Shown here in pieces: positions 47,566-59,874 of a stretch of DNA of 64,000 nt. The position numbers and the translations under genes are program-made. The stretch is from Aquila chrysaetos chrysaetos (lineage: Eukaryota > Chordata > Aves > Accipitriformes > Accipitridae), in contig NC_044011.1 of the NCBI RefSeq assembly GCF_900496995.4, positions 22,476,041 through 22,540,040 of the forward strand. The letters run 5' to 3'. How positions within the stretch are numbered: position 1 is the stretch's first letter; the number at the start of each line of letters is the position of its first letter. The notes beneath the pieces were generated by a model, which saw nothing but the letters and a program-made list of their open reading frames with translations, did no database searches and had not been told where the DNA came from.

Positions 47566-47668
47566 AGCCATCTGGATGCAGTCTTGGGCAACCGGCTCTA
47601 GATGACCCTTCTTGAGCAGGGCGTTTGGACAAGATAACCTCCAGAGTTCCCATCAAACCTCAACCATC
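47566..47668 (+). mobile_element. CR1 LINE 3' terminus, plus strand
   Basis: About 100 nt read catctggatgcagtcttggg caaccggctctagatgaccc, then cttgagcagggcgtttggac aagataacctccagagttcc and catcaaacctcaaccatcct. This is the extreme 3' end of a CR1 element in sense orientation, severely 5'-truncated. Confidence 0.85.
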
Positions 47669-49369
47669 CTGGTGAATAAAACAGGAAATTAGAGAAGAGC
47701 ATGCAGAAGGGGAAAAGAAAACCTGTAATAGCATGGTAGGATAGATAGAAGCACTTGCTGCTTGCTCATGAAGATGTTTGCTTCAATGTGAATGCAAAAA
47801 CCTTTGGGGTTTGTGCAGACTGAGCTGTGATGTAGCTCTGTGAAATGTGGTGAAGTGGCAATGGGGCTGAACGCAGTCCATTTTGCCTTAGGGTGCAAAA
47901 GATGTGGGCAGCAGCTTGGGCCTTTAATAATTGAGTATATTGGTCCAGAAGTGGAATCCCTCCCTCCCCCTCTGCCATACACTTGCCCTTTATTTATGCT
48001 CTTTGTGAGCATGACACTGAAACACAGACAACATTATCTTACTCTAGCGATACATGCCTTAATAGTAGCTGTAGGTGAAAACAGGGCTTTTTGCAATTTT
48101 TAATCTCTATTTTAGTCTAGTATAAAAATCGATGGTACTTAACCACCATATGGGACTATTTCCAATCCTTTGGATTAACCTAACCAGTTAATTTCCTTAC
48201 TCAATTTTTATGCCTTCCAAATTATTTAATGCTTACAGCCACCTCCCATTTTAGAAGTTGTTTGGCCAAGCTAAACACATTTAATGATTTTAATCTTTCT
48301 GCAGAAATCAGACTCTCATACTGTATGCTCTGTGGTTATATCAGTTGGAGGAGGTGAAGGAAGCTAATGTCATGGATTAACATTCCCACCCCATGTGTAC
48401 ATGCTCACCTTGTTGCCAGATGGTTGAGAGAAGAGATTTTGAATATATTCCTGGATAAAACAGTCCTGGTTGGCCAGGACAGGAATGCTTCTTATCTCCT
48501 TTCAAAAATCTGTATGGCCCAGCAGTGAGGATAGTCCAGGAGCTGGAACACAAGAATTTATGAGCAAATTCAAGAATGCCTGAATTTATGTCCCTGCTTC
48601 ACCTTCACCCACCTTTTTCCTATTACTGTCGGCAAACAGCTCAGGGCCGGACCCTCAGAGGTGCTTGCACTCAGGTTTTCTCCTCAGCACTGCAAGACCT
48701 GACTCCTTCATGGCCGCTCCAAGCACTGAATTGAACGTGCATGTTTCCTATGCTGTGTGCAGGGAGAAGCAGCCAGCTGAGGAGAGGCAACCATGAGCAA
48801 AATGCACAGGAAAGTTTTAGGCACCAGCTTAACGGGCCTCATCAGAGGTGGATACTTACTTTACAGGATTCCTATCTGTCGACACTTTTTCCTGAAGTGG
48901 GTTAATTGCTCAAACGCACAGGTGCAGTATTGAACCATGTGCATGAGTAACTGCTGAGATGCACTGAAAATGTCCAAGATGACTAAGAGAGGAATTCAGT
49001 TCTTTGCTTAATTGGGAGCAAAGATTCAAGGTCTTCCTCATCCTGGGCAGGTACTGCAGCCATGGATAATGTCTCCCTGTCCCTTTGCTGGGAGGATATC
49101 ACTCTGCCCTTGGACTTGTCGCTGCTCAGGACTTAGCTCTGGTGTAACTGGTGGGAACCGCCATGGCAAGAATTGTGCTTTAGGAGCATCCCCAGAAACC
49201 CAAAGCCTCAGCCGCCTGGTGAAAGCTTGAGTGAGTGCCAGTGATACCTGGGGCCTATACAGGGTTAGGTGGCTGCTGAGCAGCAATCTCCAGCCTTTCC
49301 CTCTTGCCTGCACTGGGGGGCTCGGGTGCACAACTCGGCAAAGGGCGCGAGCGGGCGAGGGACTGGCTT

Positions 49370-49475
49370 CCCTGCATCACCTGGCAGATGGGGATAACAG
49401 TGCTTTGCTGTCTCTCAGGGGTGCTGTAAGGATACATAGATTAAAAGACTGTGTGGTGCTCGGAGGGGTGCGGTG
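49370..49475 (+). repeat. MIR-like SINE relic, plus strand
   Basis: The string acctggcagatggggataac agtgc, then tctctcaggggtgctgtaag gatacatagattaaaagact and gtgtggtgctcgga tracks the MIR 3' core (catctgtaaaatggggataa.. cagggttgttgtgaggatta aatgag.. aaagtgctt). Confidence 0.55.
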
Positions 49476-49743
49476 AGGGCTTTAGAAGAAGTTAAGATCA
49501 ATAAACTGGCAGCAGTACAACAAAAGGTGTCCTCCAGTTTAAGAACTGCAATATTAATGCTGTCTTGAAAATAGCATCTACCTCTTTCTAACGGAAATTA
49601 TAAAAATAATTTTCATTTTGCAGTTTTTGGAAAGGAAGCCTTTCTGTCTAGCTAAACCTGCTTATAATTTTTTTTTGTTTTATTTTTAATAGTGACCTTG
49701 TGTTCGAATGCTGGGATTTTAAAACTTTAATTTCCCTCTTTTC

Positions 49744-49765
49744 GGGGGGGGGGGGGGGGGGGGGG
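49744..49765. repeat. G22 homopolymer
   Basis: Uninterrupted run of 22 G after cttttc. It can form G-quadruplexes on the + strand. It is the same length as the C22 run at 41935, in opposite polarity. Confidence 0.9.
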
Positions 49766-50194
49766 CAGGGAGGACAACACAAAGAGAAGTCAGAATTGGT
49801 CAGCTTTTGAAAAAAATTCCAATGTGGGTTTTTTCCACACTGATATTCCTTTATAATATGAGAAATTCATGAGAAGTGTTCATTGTTTATTTGATGCCAC
49901 ATGACAAATCAGTAGGAGTCGGCTTAAGAGCTTTGGTTTGTGTCTTTCAGCTTCACATCTTAACAACTGATGTGAGGAGAACTGCTACAATCCTCAAGAC
50001 TTACCAAGAGGCTTGTGGTCACTCTGTTCTATATAGTGATGCTGTTATTAATCAAATGATTTTTATTGTGTCATAGTTGTATGTGTAGTAAAGTGTAGTA
50101 ACAGATAAAATCCTTTCTTGATTCCAGAATGGTAACTTTTATTTCCTATTCTTCTCTTTCAGTTTTATATCAACACCTGAGAACAGGAATTAAA

Positions 50195-50234
50195 GTAGTA
50201 GTAATAATAACAACAACAACAATAATAATAATAG
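50195..50234. repeat. (AAT/AAC)n microsatellite
   Basis: Mixed triplet array: agtagtaataataa, then caa repeats, then aataataataatag. Confidence 0.9.
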
Positions 50235-52316
50235 CGCAAAGTGTGTAGTTGGGTAAAGTTGCCAACTTTTGATTAAGTTCAAAATCTGGACTTCTCTTTT
50301 TCCCTGGTGTAATCTAAAAACAATTAAGAATGCTGAAGCCCTCCCTGTTTTTCCCTTTGTGACATTTATTTTTTCTAATTCTCAGGGCCTCAAAGACTTG
50401 TGTTTGTTCTCAGTCACTCATTAGCATGTGTGGGATTGGAATCTGTGGGATTTCTCTGTTTAAAAACACAATGTTTTCTTCTCCAAAGATGTCAAGCTCA
50501 TGAAAGTGTTGATTTATTTTAATGGCATACATTGAAGTAGATGAATGATGAACATTACTCCTTTCTTTTCAGATTAATGATCAATTACACGGATGTCATT
50601 TATGTGCTGTACGTTTGCTCTGTTTCATTTGTGGTGCCCAAGCATAGTACAGCTTTCATTTACTGGCTCTCTGCTGGTAGGGCACTAGGTAGTATACTTC
50701 TCATGGCACAAGTCAAATTCAATTTAACTTGTTCTTTTTAACCCTGAGGGGATGTCTTCAAACACTTCTAATTCTCATTCCAGTCCTTTCAACAGCATGT
50801 CTAACAAACAGATCTCGTTTGCCTTAAGAGTGCGTAACATGACTGTGCGGTTTTATTTTGCCCAGCATATTGCCCATTGCATTTTAATTTTTATCTAGAG
50901 AAGCAGAAATTGTCTCCTCAGATATTTGCAACAAAGATTACACTGGCGTAAGGCAAAATGAGAAGCTTGCTCATTTTTTGTTCTGTGCTGTCTTGGGAGG
51001 TAACTTGCTCCCAAGTAGAAAGCTTCTTGCTTTATACGTATTGTAATGTTTCTGTTATTTTTAGCAACACAAGTTGTTCTTAAAACTAAAATGCACACCT
51101 GAAAAAGTGAAATGTAATGTAAAATAAGTTAAGCTGATCATCTGGGCTACCTTTGTATAGGACTGTATGAGGAAAATGGACAGAGAAGGGAAAAAATGAT
51201 AGAGAACTGGTAGCTGAGGCTCTCCCTTAGGCTCCAATCAATGGCAAGGGGCCTGAAAGCTTGAGACCTGGTGGGTGAGTTAGTGCTGGTTATGGTAAAA
51301 TGCCCCAGAAGCCGAGATGCTTGAATCGTTGATACCTTTAGATGCCCCAAAGGAAAAGTGGCAGGACAAATTCTGGACAAACTCCTGTCTTTCAGTACAA
51401 TTTGGCCAAAACTTCTTGGTTTTGACCAGTCAATAGTTTCCAATAAAAATCTGTTTTGTTGGGAAATTCCCCAGCAAGTGTAATAAGATCCATATTGAAT
51501 TGTTGACATGATTAACATATGAATGAGTAATAGCTCATTGCTCAAGTGGATAAAAGTACTGAGAAAATCTAGAAAAGGCTACATTGAACTCTGCCATTCA
51601 TTTGATGTACGGCCTGAAGAATGCCAATGTTGTTATTAAAGACTTGCTGACTCCATCGAATGCAGTTCTGTTGAATGATTCTGCCCAAATGTCTTCACAG
51701 TCCTTCCTGTTGCTTTTTGTTTGTTTTTAATTACACAGAGTTTTACATGAAGACAGAATGGGTTTTGCCCATAAGTTCATCTGCTTCTCCGTTTGGTTGC
51801 TGGCTGAACTCCTAGTCCCCAGTGACCTCATTGTATTCTTCTTTTCGGCTGTCACCCACCAGCATCAGAGCATCTTTTATTTGTCCTTTCTGGATCGGAC
51901 AGGTGGAAGAGTGCTACAGTCCCCCTGCAGAGCCTGCTTTCTAACTGAAGTGGCATCCCCTCTCATGCCCAGCTCTGGAGCCCCTGGAAATAAATGCCAG
52001 CTGGGGTGCCAGTCACAGCAGTAGCTGTAATCGCTGGCGATTCGTAACCCATCAATTAATAATACGAGGGGCTAAACAAGTCTCATCTGTCTTTGCATAA
52101 ATATCCTTCACAAAATAGTGGGCTGGGTGAAGAGAAACTACACAATAGGCAGGCAGGATTAACTCTGAAACAAATGTCCTGAAAATTAGGGCAGTGGGAG
52201 CGCAAAGCCAATGAGGGATCCTCAGGAACAGGAATGAAAGGACAGGATATGCTTTTTCTCACAAAGCTGAAACTAATTTCATGTACATGCAATGACCTTG
52301 ACTTCCATACCCCTAC

Positions 52317-52332
52317 ATATATATATATATAT
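52317..52332. repeat. (AT)8 microsatellite in a TA-rich block
   Basis: Sixteen nt of AT dinucleotides, followed to about 52370 by gtatgtatattatgtatataat-type sequence that can fold back on itself. Confidence 0.85.
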
Positions 52333-52724
52333 CTGTATGTATATTATGTATATAATATGGGTATGTATGTAGCAGAGGTTCACATTCAAATATTACAGGT
52401 ACTGTTAGTAGAGTCTAACTGTTAAAAAGAAGGAGATTCAAATTCAGATTATTTCTTTTGAGTTTCCTCCTTCCCTGACCAGGCAGGAAGTAAGAAGTGT
52501 CAATTTAAGGAACATTAAAAAGATTACATAAGCCATCTTTCTCATAATATCTTAATTTTCATAGTGAAGCACCTGGGACTTACAGAGTCCTATAAGACAT
52601 GCTAAGAAGCTCCTTAGTTCCTGCGTAGCAGAGCCATGGAACTGCCTGAGGAACTCTCCAGTAACCTGGTTGTGTAAAAAACTCAGAGAAGAATCTAATA
52701 CAGGATTAAGTTGGCTTATTGCAG

Positions 52725-52749
52725 CCCCCCCCCCCCTTTTTTTTTTTTT
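52725..52749. repeat. C12-T13 homopolymer pair
   Basis: Twelve C directly followed by thirteen T, then cttctttttctcc. A long polypyrimidine tract of possible H-DNA type. Confidence 0.85.
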
Positions 52750-55700
52750 CTTCTTTTTCTCCTGGTGACTCCTGTGGGTGCATAAGAGATTGAGAAAGAA
52801 GCATGAACTTAAGCCCTGACTAGATCTGTATCTTTCGAAGGAGTAGATGGCCACAGCTTTGCCTCCTCTTTCCTCTGCACCAAATGGAGTTTGGGACCTG
52901 GGCAATGTTTGAGGATGCTGCAGTTTAGAGCACAGCACTGTTATTTCAGACCTGTAATGTGATTTTCAGTTGTGTAACTGAAAGAGGAGAGATTTTAGGG
53001 TATCACAGATGTCAAATGAAATTTCCGAGACACAGATAACAAGGCAGGAGCTGTGTTACCACAACTACAGAACAACTGCTGGCTTGAAAGTCACTGGTAT
53101 GAAAGAACCTGGAGGTTTTAAAACTCACCTCTTGAGTCACACAACAGATGGTGCTCAGAAGAGCTTACGAGGCTAAGAGCTACCCAAATAAAATATTCAC
53201 TGTCCAGTAGCCCTGGAGCTCATTACCCATAAATACTACAGGGTTTATAGATATGCCAAGGAGGCAAAGGAGATGAAATGTACTTCTACCTTCAGAAGGG
53301 GAATTAATGTAATAGCATTCATTCCTTTTATAGATAATACTGCTATTTAGGAAGTCCTGAAGTACATGATGTCTTTGCTGATTAAATTTCCTGTGTAAGC
53401 AAAATGTTCATAAAGTTACATAACTGCATTTTTCTTCCTACCTCATTGCTGGCAGCTGCAGTACAGGCTTCCGGAGTACTGCAAGCCTTGCTTCACCTCC
53501 ATTTCTAGGTGACCTAATAGTGAGGAGAAAAGAGTGGAGGGAGAGCAGGGGAACTGAGAGAGAAAGAGTGATGCTGTTGCAATAAATCCTTCATTCAGTC
53601 TGTATAACTCATATGCACCTCCTGCCTTCCTCTTGCATCCCTCAACAAATCTAGGCTCCCTGTGGCCTGATGTTTCCCACCTGAGGTCATTAATGCAATC
53701 CTGATGCAACGAAGTGGCTGAAGTAATTTCCCTTTTTATCCCTGGTGAACTGAGTTGAGACCACTTCTCCCACTGGGCTCGAGGCTGCTAGACAACTCTT
53801 TCCCTTGCACTTATGCCACAGTGTCTTTTCCCATACTGTGGGGCCACTTTCCCACAATGTGACTTTTAGTAGATTGGTGAATAAAAAGTGTCAAGTTGCA
53901 AGACAGACGTTTGGCCAGAGGATGTCAGACAGGCATCCTCTGCATCATCTTCTGCAAGCAGTTTAACAGAAACAATTGTGGTGGGGAGCGTTTTGGGCAT
54001 GTCCTCTAAGGGAAAAATTATAGGGGGTAATTTTGCTGCCTCTGGACTGGCTTATCTGACTTTCATATGCCTTTGTGGTAGAGCAGGCCCTTGCCCTGTT
54101 TTTTTAGTCAATTTAAAGAGTGAGTCAGGGCAAGAGGAGTCTATTTCAAAGTTTCCATATTAATTACTATGAGTCAAAGTAAAAATGAATATCAGATTAG
54201 TTGTTTTGCTTAAGTAGCACTGTCCAATCTGATTAATAAGTACCCTTCTACTGACCTCAAAATATGTTGTAAAACTTCTTCAAGATAAGGACCAAAAAAT
54301 GTACCGAGACACTTCTGCTGCTCTTGTATTTGTTTATTGTACTTCTGCTCCAGTTTCTTTTGCTGCCAAGAGCTTTTAAATACAAATGAGCAAACTGTGG
54401 GCCAAATTAAAGAAAAAAGATTTTTAAAGGAAAAGGTGGGAGATCAGCAGTGGAGTGTATATGAAATCAAAGTTTTATTGTGTACAGTTTTGTAATACAG
54501 AGATTCCCTCTCAACAGATGGATCGTTGCCCTGCTGTGTATAGAAAGGTGATGTCCTCATGGCTGAACCCCTTAAGGGATCTAGTGCACTTAGATGGGAG
54601 AGCTTAAAACATCCTGTGCAGAGTTTAAAAAGTCAAGCCCAAAAGCTGTTAGCACCAGGGAACATTCAATCTGGAAATTAAGAAAGGGAAAAGAAGATAT
54701 ACATGAGGAGAGGAGACACTTCTTAAAAAGACTCTAAAACCACCTTTGGTTTTCATCAGTATTCTGTTAACTATTGTATTGCATTTTTGAGTTGCTTAAC
54801 ATGGGGTGATGTAAATCTGCTGCATGGCTCTGGGATCAGGAAGCTCAGCATGCTCTGGCCATTCACTCTGAGTGAAAGGTAGAACTACAAGCTGTGCTGC
54901 AAGCCCTTTGCCCCAAGAATCAAGAAAAGCTGCTTTTTTGTCCTGTTCTGCCGCTTCTGGAATCAGCAGCAGCCCTCTTTCAGACGATGTATGATGGAAG
55001 GGTCAATCTCCTCCTCTTCAGTCTAAACCTTTCTCTGTAGTGCCATTTGTCTCATTTTTGGCAGCGATCAGCAGTTTTGCTCAGTGTATGTGGGACACTT
55101 GCTGCAGACAATTTACAAACATCAGGAGAAAGAAGGGAGTTGGTGGTGTTTTTGAATTCCTATCAGTTCTTCTATTTTTGTTGTTTCTAATGAGTAGATG
55201 AAAAACAAAACGGGTGTTTTATTTCCTGATGAGTGCAAATATTTGTCCAAAATAACTTAAATTGTTTATTAACGTGACTCTGAAATTTGAACATTTCTTT
55301 TTTCAGGCACCGTGTGAAAGGTCTTATTTTTTTCCATGATGGATATTTGTCATCAGCTCATGTGAATGTTTTGGCGAACCAAAGGATGGATTGTTCTGTT
55401 TTGCTTGCTTGGATTGTGAAATAGGAATACCCGTAACATGACAGGGCATGAAAGAGCCTGAAATGAATTAAAGCTGTACTTTAATGAATGGGCTTTTCAT
55501 TTAGCGGATTCTTTATAAACAACTGTGGTAAATCCACTTTCGGTAAATCCAAAGGATGGTTGACACATACATTTCATATGAGTGGGTACTGGCAGAGTGG
55601 AACTGATGATACACCATTCCAGATGGACCATTTTTCGGCAGATGAGTGTTCTAGCTATCGTATTTCAACTGGAAGAACTGCTCTGGTGTAGAGCCAATAC

Positions 55701-58700
55701 AATATGTACTATGTTTAATCTGATTATCTCAGCTCAAAACCTGGACTGATGAGAACATTTGCAGGCTGGATACTCCAGGAATCATCCAACCAATGTAGAT
55801 CTCTCAGCCTTCACTGTAAAGGGGGCAGGTTTCTACCTGATGAATTATTTGCTAAGTTGGGCTGAAGGTAGCTGAGCCAATGGATATTCCATTGAGCAGG
55901 CATGTACAAGTAAAACATGTGATAATGCCTAGTGCTTCATTCAAAGCTGTGTATTAATTCAGATGCGGAGTCCCTCTAGGCAAATGTTGCACCTGACTGT
56001 TTTTCAAGTTTTAAACCATAAACAAAGATAACACCTACAATCCATCCTTAAGAGAAAATTAAAGAGATCTGTATCCAAATGTGACTATGATGGAAAATGT
56101 TGTGACTGTGCATCTGTTGTATTTGAAAACACTGAATTTTGCCAAGACAACTGTGCCAAAAAATGTAGGTCATTAGAAAGCAAGATCTGTAAGGAAGCAC
56201 AGGCAATAAGTTGGATCATTTTGCTTTGCTGATCTTGTCAGGAAGTATAGCAGTTGAGGGTAAATGTACTATTTGTTCCTTAAGGGCTTACTAACCCACT
56301 TGAAACAGAACCTGATGTACATCTAGCCATCTAATTTCTCATGATGATGTAGACTTATGTCACTTTTTGCTTTCAGATGCATCTCAAAGAGTACCACCAG
56401 TGTCCATATGCCAATTTGCATGGGAAGAGTTCAAGGCGACTGATGCTGTGTGCTCCTGTTCACATCAGAGAATACTGGAGCTGAGCCCTATAATCACAAC
56501 CCCAAATAAACATCTGGGATTCCTGATCACCAACAGGTTCCTCAGAAAGTCACGTACATCCAGTACTAGTTTGGAGAAATGTTTTTGTGGTATATGTGGC
56601 AAGAACACTCCTAATGATATCTGTGCCCTTTGGCTGTGGCCCCTTTTTATTGTTGAAAGTACTAGTGTGATTTTCAGTCCTTGGTGATCCCTTTGTGTTA
56701 GATTTTGTATTAACCTGCTGTTAAGCATGTAGTTCCAGCTACAGACACTGACTCACACCCGTAGAAACACCTCCTACTGCTCAGTGAGGCAATGGACTGT
56801 GAACAAACTTACTGTCATCAATCAAAATGATTTCACAAATTTGTTCCTGACCTTTGTTGACCCTACGTTTTCAGAACTGAGAACGCAAAACACAAGCTCT
56901 GTAGCTCAGGGCTGAAAGTTTGGATCAGATAAGAGATACTGCTCCTTTGCACTCAAGTATAAGAGTATAATTACAACCAGATTGCTGGTGTGACTACTGA
57001 GAGAGGGAAAATGCAAAAATCCTTGCATGCGCAAGCATAAACTCCATCTTTGCAGATCTTTTAACCTAATTAAAGAGGTGGTTGAATGTTTCCAGGAAGA
57101 GTGCATGAGAAGATGTGAACACAGCAGAAGACTACTTCTCTTGTCTTTTTTAAAAGCTGCTCAGATTTGTCACCCTAGCATATGCACAGTTCTTGCTGGG
57201 CAAAATAGCAGATATACCTAATGTGACTGTAGGTTTATCATGCATTAAAAGACACCATCCAGTAAGTACATTATACACATTAGAGTCTATTAGTGCATCA
57301 GTGACCCAATTAGTGTGCAGTAGACAGATGCATACCCTGGAAACATTCCCATCTCCCTAACTATGTTAAGTCTGACTCTTTCCATATTTAATAACAAGTC
57401 ATTATGATAGATAAGTGATGGATACAGAACTCAGTCAAATGAGTATTTAAGGCATCATTTAACTATGGTAAGCAAGGGGTTAACATGGAAATTAGACGCC
57501 AGAGTAGACCTGATAAAGCAATTTATCAAATTTAGCAAGACTGTCCATTCTAGTCTGACCATGATGTAGACTGGCACTGAACTGAAGGTTATTGACCTGA
57601 CCTCGTTTGCATGTGACGGTGCTGATTTTGAGAGCAAATGAGTTCTGGTGCCTACAAGTTCACAGAGCTTCCAGTTTCTCAGCAGATAAGCATTGGCTGG
57701 CCTTCTCTTTCAGATTGGCTTGTGCAAACACCCCCCTAATGATTCCCACAGGCCACGTAACTGGAGTGAAATGGGCTGCTGGAAGGAGCAGTTACTGAAA
57801 TCTGGCACTGGTCCCCTCTGAGCTGGACACGATGAGTACTTGTATGTGCATTAGTTACGCACATGCCTGCTCCCAACAAGCCTATGAGAGAGGAAGGCTC
57901 ATGCAGCAGTGCCGTATGGCACAGGGTGTTAAAAGGCTAGTGCACACATCCGACTCCCTCTGACTTTAAATTTTAGATGCCTAGATATTACCAAGGAGTC
58001 TTTCTCCTTAAGCAGTGTCCTGTACTGATGCTAAGAGCCATGTAAAGTCAATCCGCTCTGTAATCCCCTGTGTGGCACTTCCAGTTTTCCTCCGGCCGTG
58101 TCGCTGGGGCTGCTGCAGCCAGCAGCGGGCGAGGAGGATGAAAACATGGCTCCTTTCCACAGCCACGGTTGACCCATTGTGTTCTGAGCTGAGCTGCCCT
58201 GCACAGCTGAACGGCAACTATCTCAAAATATAGGATTTCTGCTTAGGAACAGAGCCAATTGAGCTTTGGTTTTTCTAAGACTTTGGTCTGCTTTACGCCT
58301 GATGTAATCAGGGTAACCTGATATAACCAAGGTAACATTGACTGTAATTGGAAGACAATCAACCACGTTGAAAATGGCCTCTTGTAATGTTGCAATAATC
58401 TGTGGTGGTTTACTTGGGGTCGCTATGGACTAGCTGCTTTGCCTAAACTGACACATGATCCTAACTGAAACCAAAACTTTCTGAAGTACTATAATTCTTC
58501 ATAGTCTATGCATATTTTTTCTGTAAATGGAATTGAAAACATGTCTTCATAGCATTTCAGCTAAATTTTTACAAATATTTAGCTGATTTAAAATTATTTT
58601 TGAGAGTATTTCCAACATATTCAGAAGAAAAAAATAGCCCTTTGTTTAAACCAATATTCTGAATTTTCTAAGGTTTCCAGTGCATCTTAAGTAATGGAGG

Positions 58701-59858
58701 TAAAAATATTCTGCATAATAAAAGTTTTGAGACAAACTTGTATGTATGATGCTGCAAGATTATTTTTTTTTTTTAATTAAAGTAAAGATTAATCTCAGCT
58801 ATGTATCATTCACACTGGCTTCTTGCGTGGGTTGTGAACTGGAAATAAATCTGCAGGAATAAAGGGCATGCTCTTCTGCTCCATTTGGTCTTGTGAAGGA
58901 CGTGCTTGATGATTACCGTCTCGGGCCCCTGCTCTTGCTACACCAGTATCAGTCACAAGGACAGGCAGACAGATGAGTAAAACTGTTCTTGAAAGGCACA
59001 GAGCTGCATCAGTAACAGATAAAATGATCCATTGCGCCCAGAGAGTACCACACCCAATCACCTGGGCAGTCAGAAGACTGAGACCACCTTTGCTGGCGGA
59101 AAGCTTCTTTCTGATTGTTTCTATGGACCTGAGAACTGGGTTGGCCTTTTGCTTACCTCTGTCTCCTCTAACCCTAATGAGCTTCTGTTCTTGTGCTGTT
59201 CAGTACTTTTCAGGAACCCAAGGTGGTGGGTTACTACAGTGTCTCTAAACAGCAGTTTCAAGACACAAGTAAGAAAATTGTTTTGGAATGATTTGTTTGC
59301 AACCTGATGGCTGCCCACAGAGGTGCAGGTCAGTATGTTGTCCATGGTCTTTCTCAATGATTAACATAATGGCTTAGGGTTTTGCATGGTGTAAACCAGA
59401 GTGTAAATTATGTGTCTGTCAGCTTACTCACATTCAGGCCCTGACTGATATACACCGGAGCAAATATAGTTGGATCTTCTTGGGCTATCCCATTTTGGGG
59501 CACCTACTGAGGTCTTGAAACAGCCTTTGGTTTCATACAGAAACAAAACCAAGCTCTTTCAAACGTTCACTAAACCAAGTTGTGTCAAAATGTCACTTTT
59601 CATCAAAATCTGAACTGTTTAGGAAATGTTACACATGTCTGTTCTCATGTGCTTTGTCTTCCTCTTTTCTTTACTTTTTTCCCTACCCCACCCTCTTCCC
59701 TCCTTCCTGTCAAAACAGCGACAGCTTATGTTTTGCAAAATGGGCAAGTTTTGATTTTAGCAAAATTTAATATAGTAAAAAATTTTGGCTATCTCTAAAT
59801 GTGTACTTTCCTGTGCTGTGTAGCTCAGGGGTAAAAAGTACCTCTGCCTCGCCTCTTT

Positions 59859-59874
59859 CCCCCCCCCCCCCCCC
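59859..59874. repeat. C16 homopolymer
   Basis: Uninterrupted run of 16 C after gcctcttt. Confidence 0.9.

Noticed and set aside
51147..51545. Minus-strand open frame of 132 codons
   Set aside because: No recognisable domain. Part of it looks like old repeat sequence (gcctaaggga / ctccaatcaatgg phrases).
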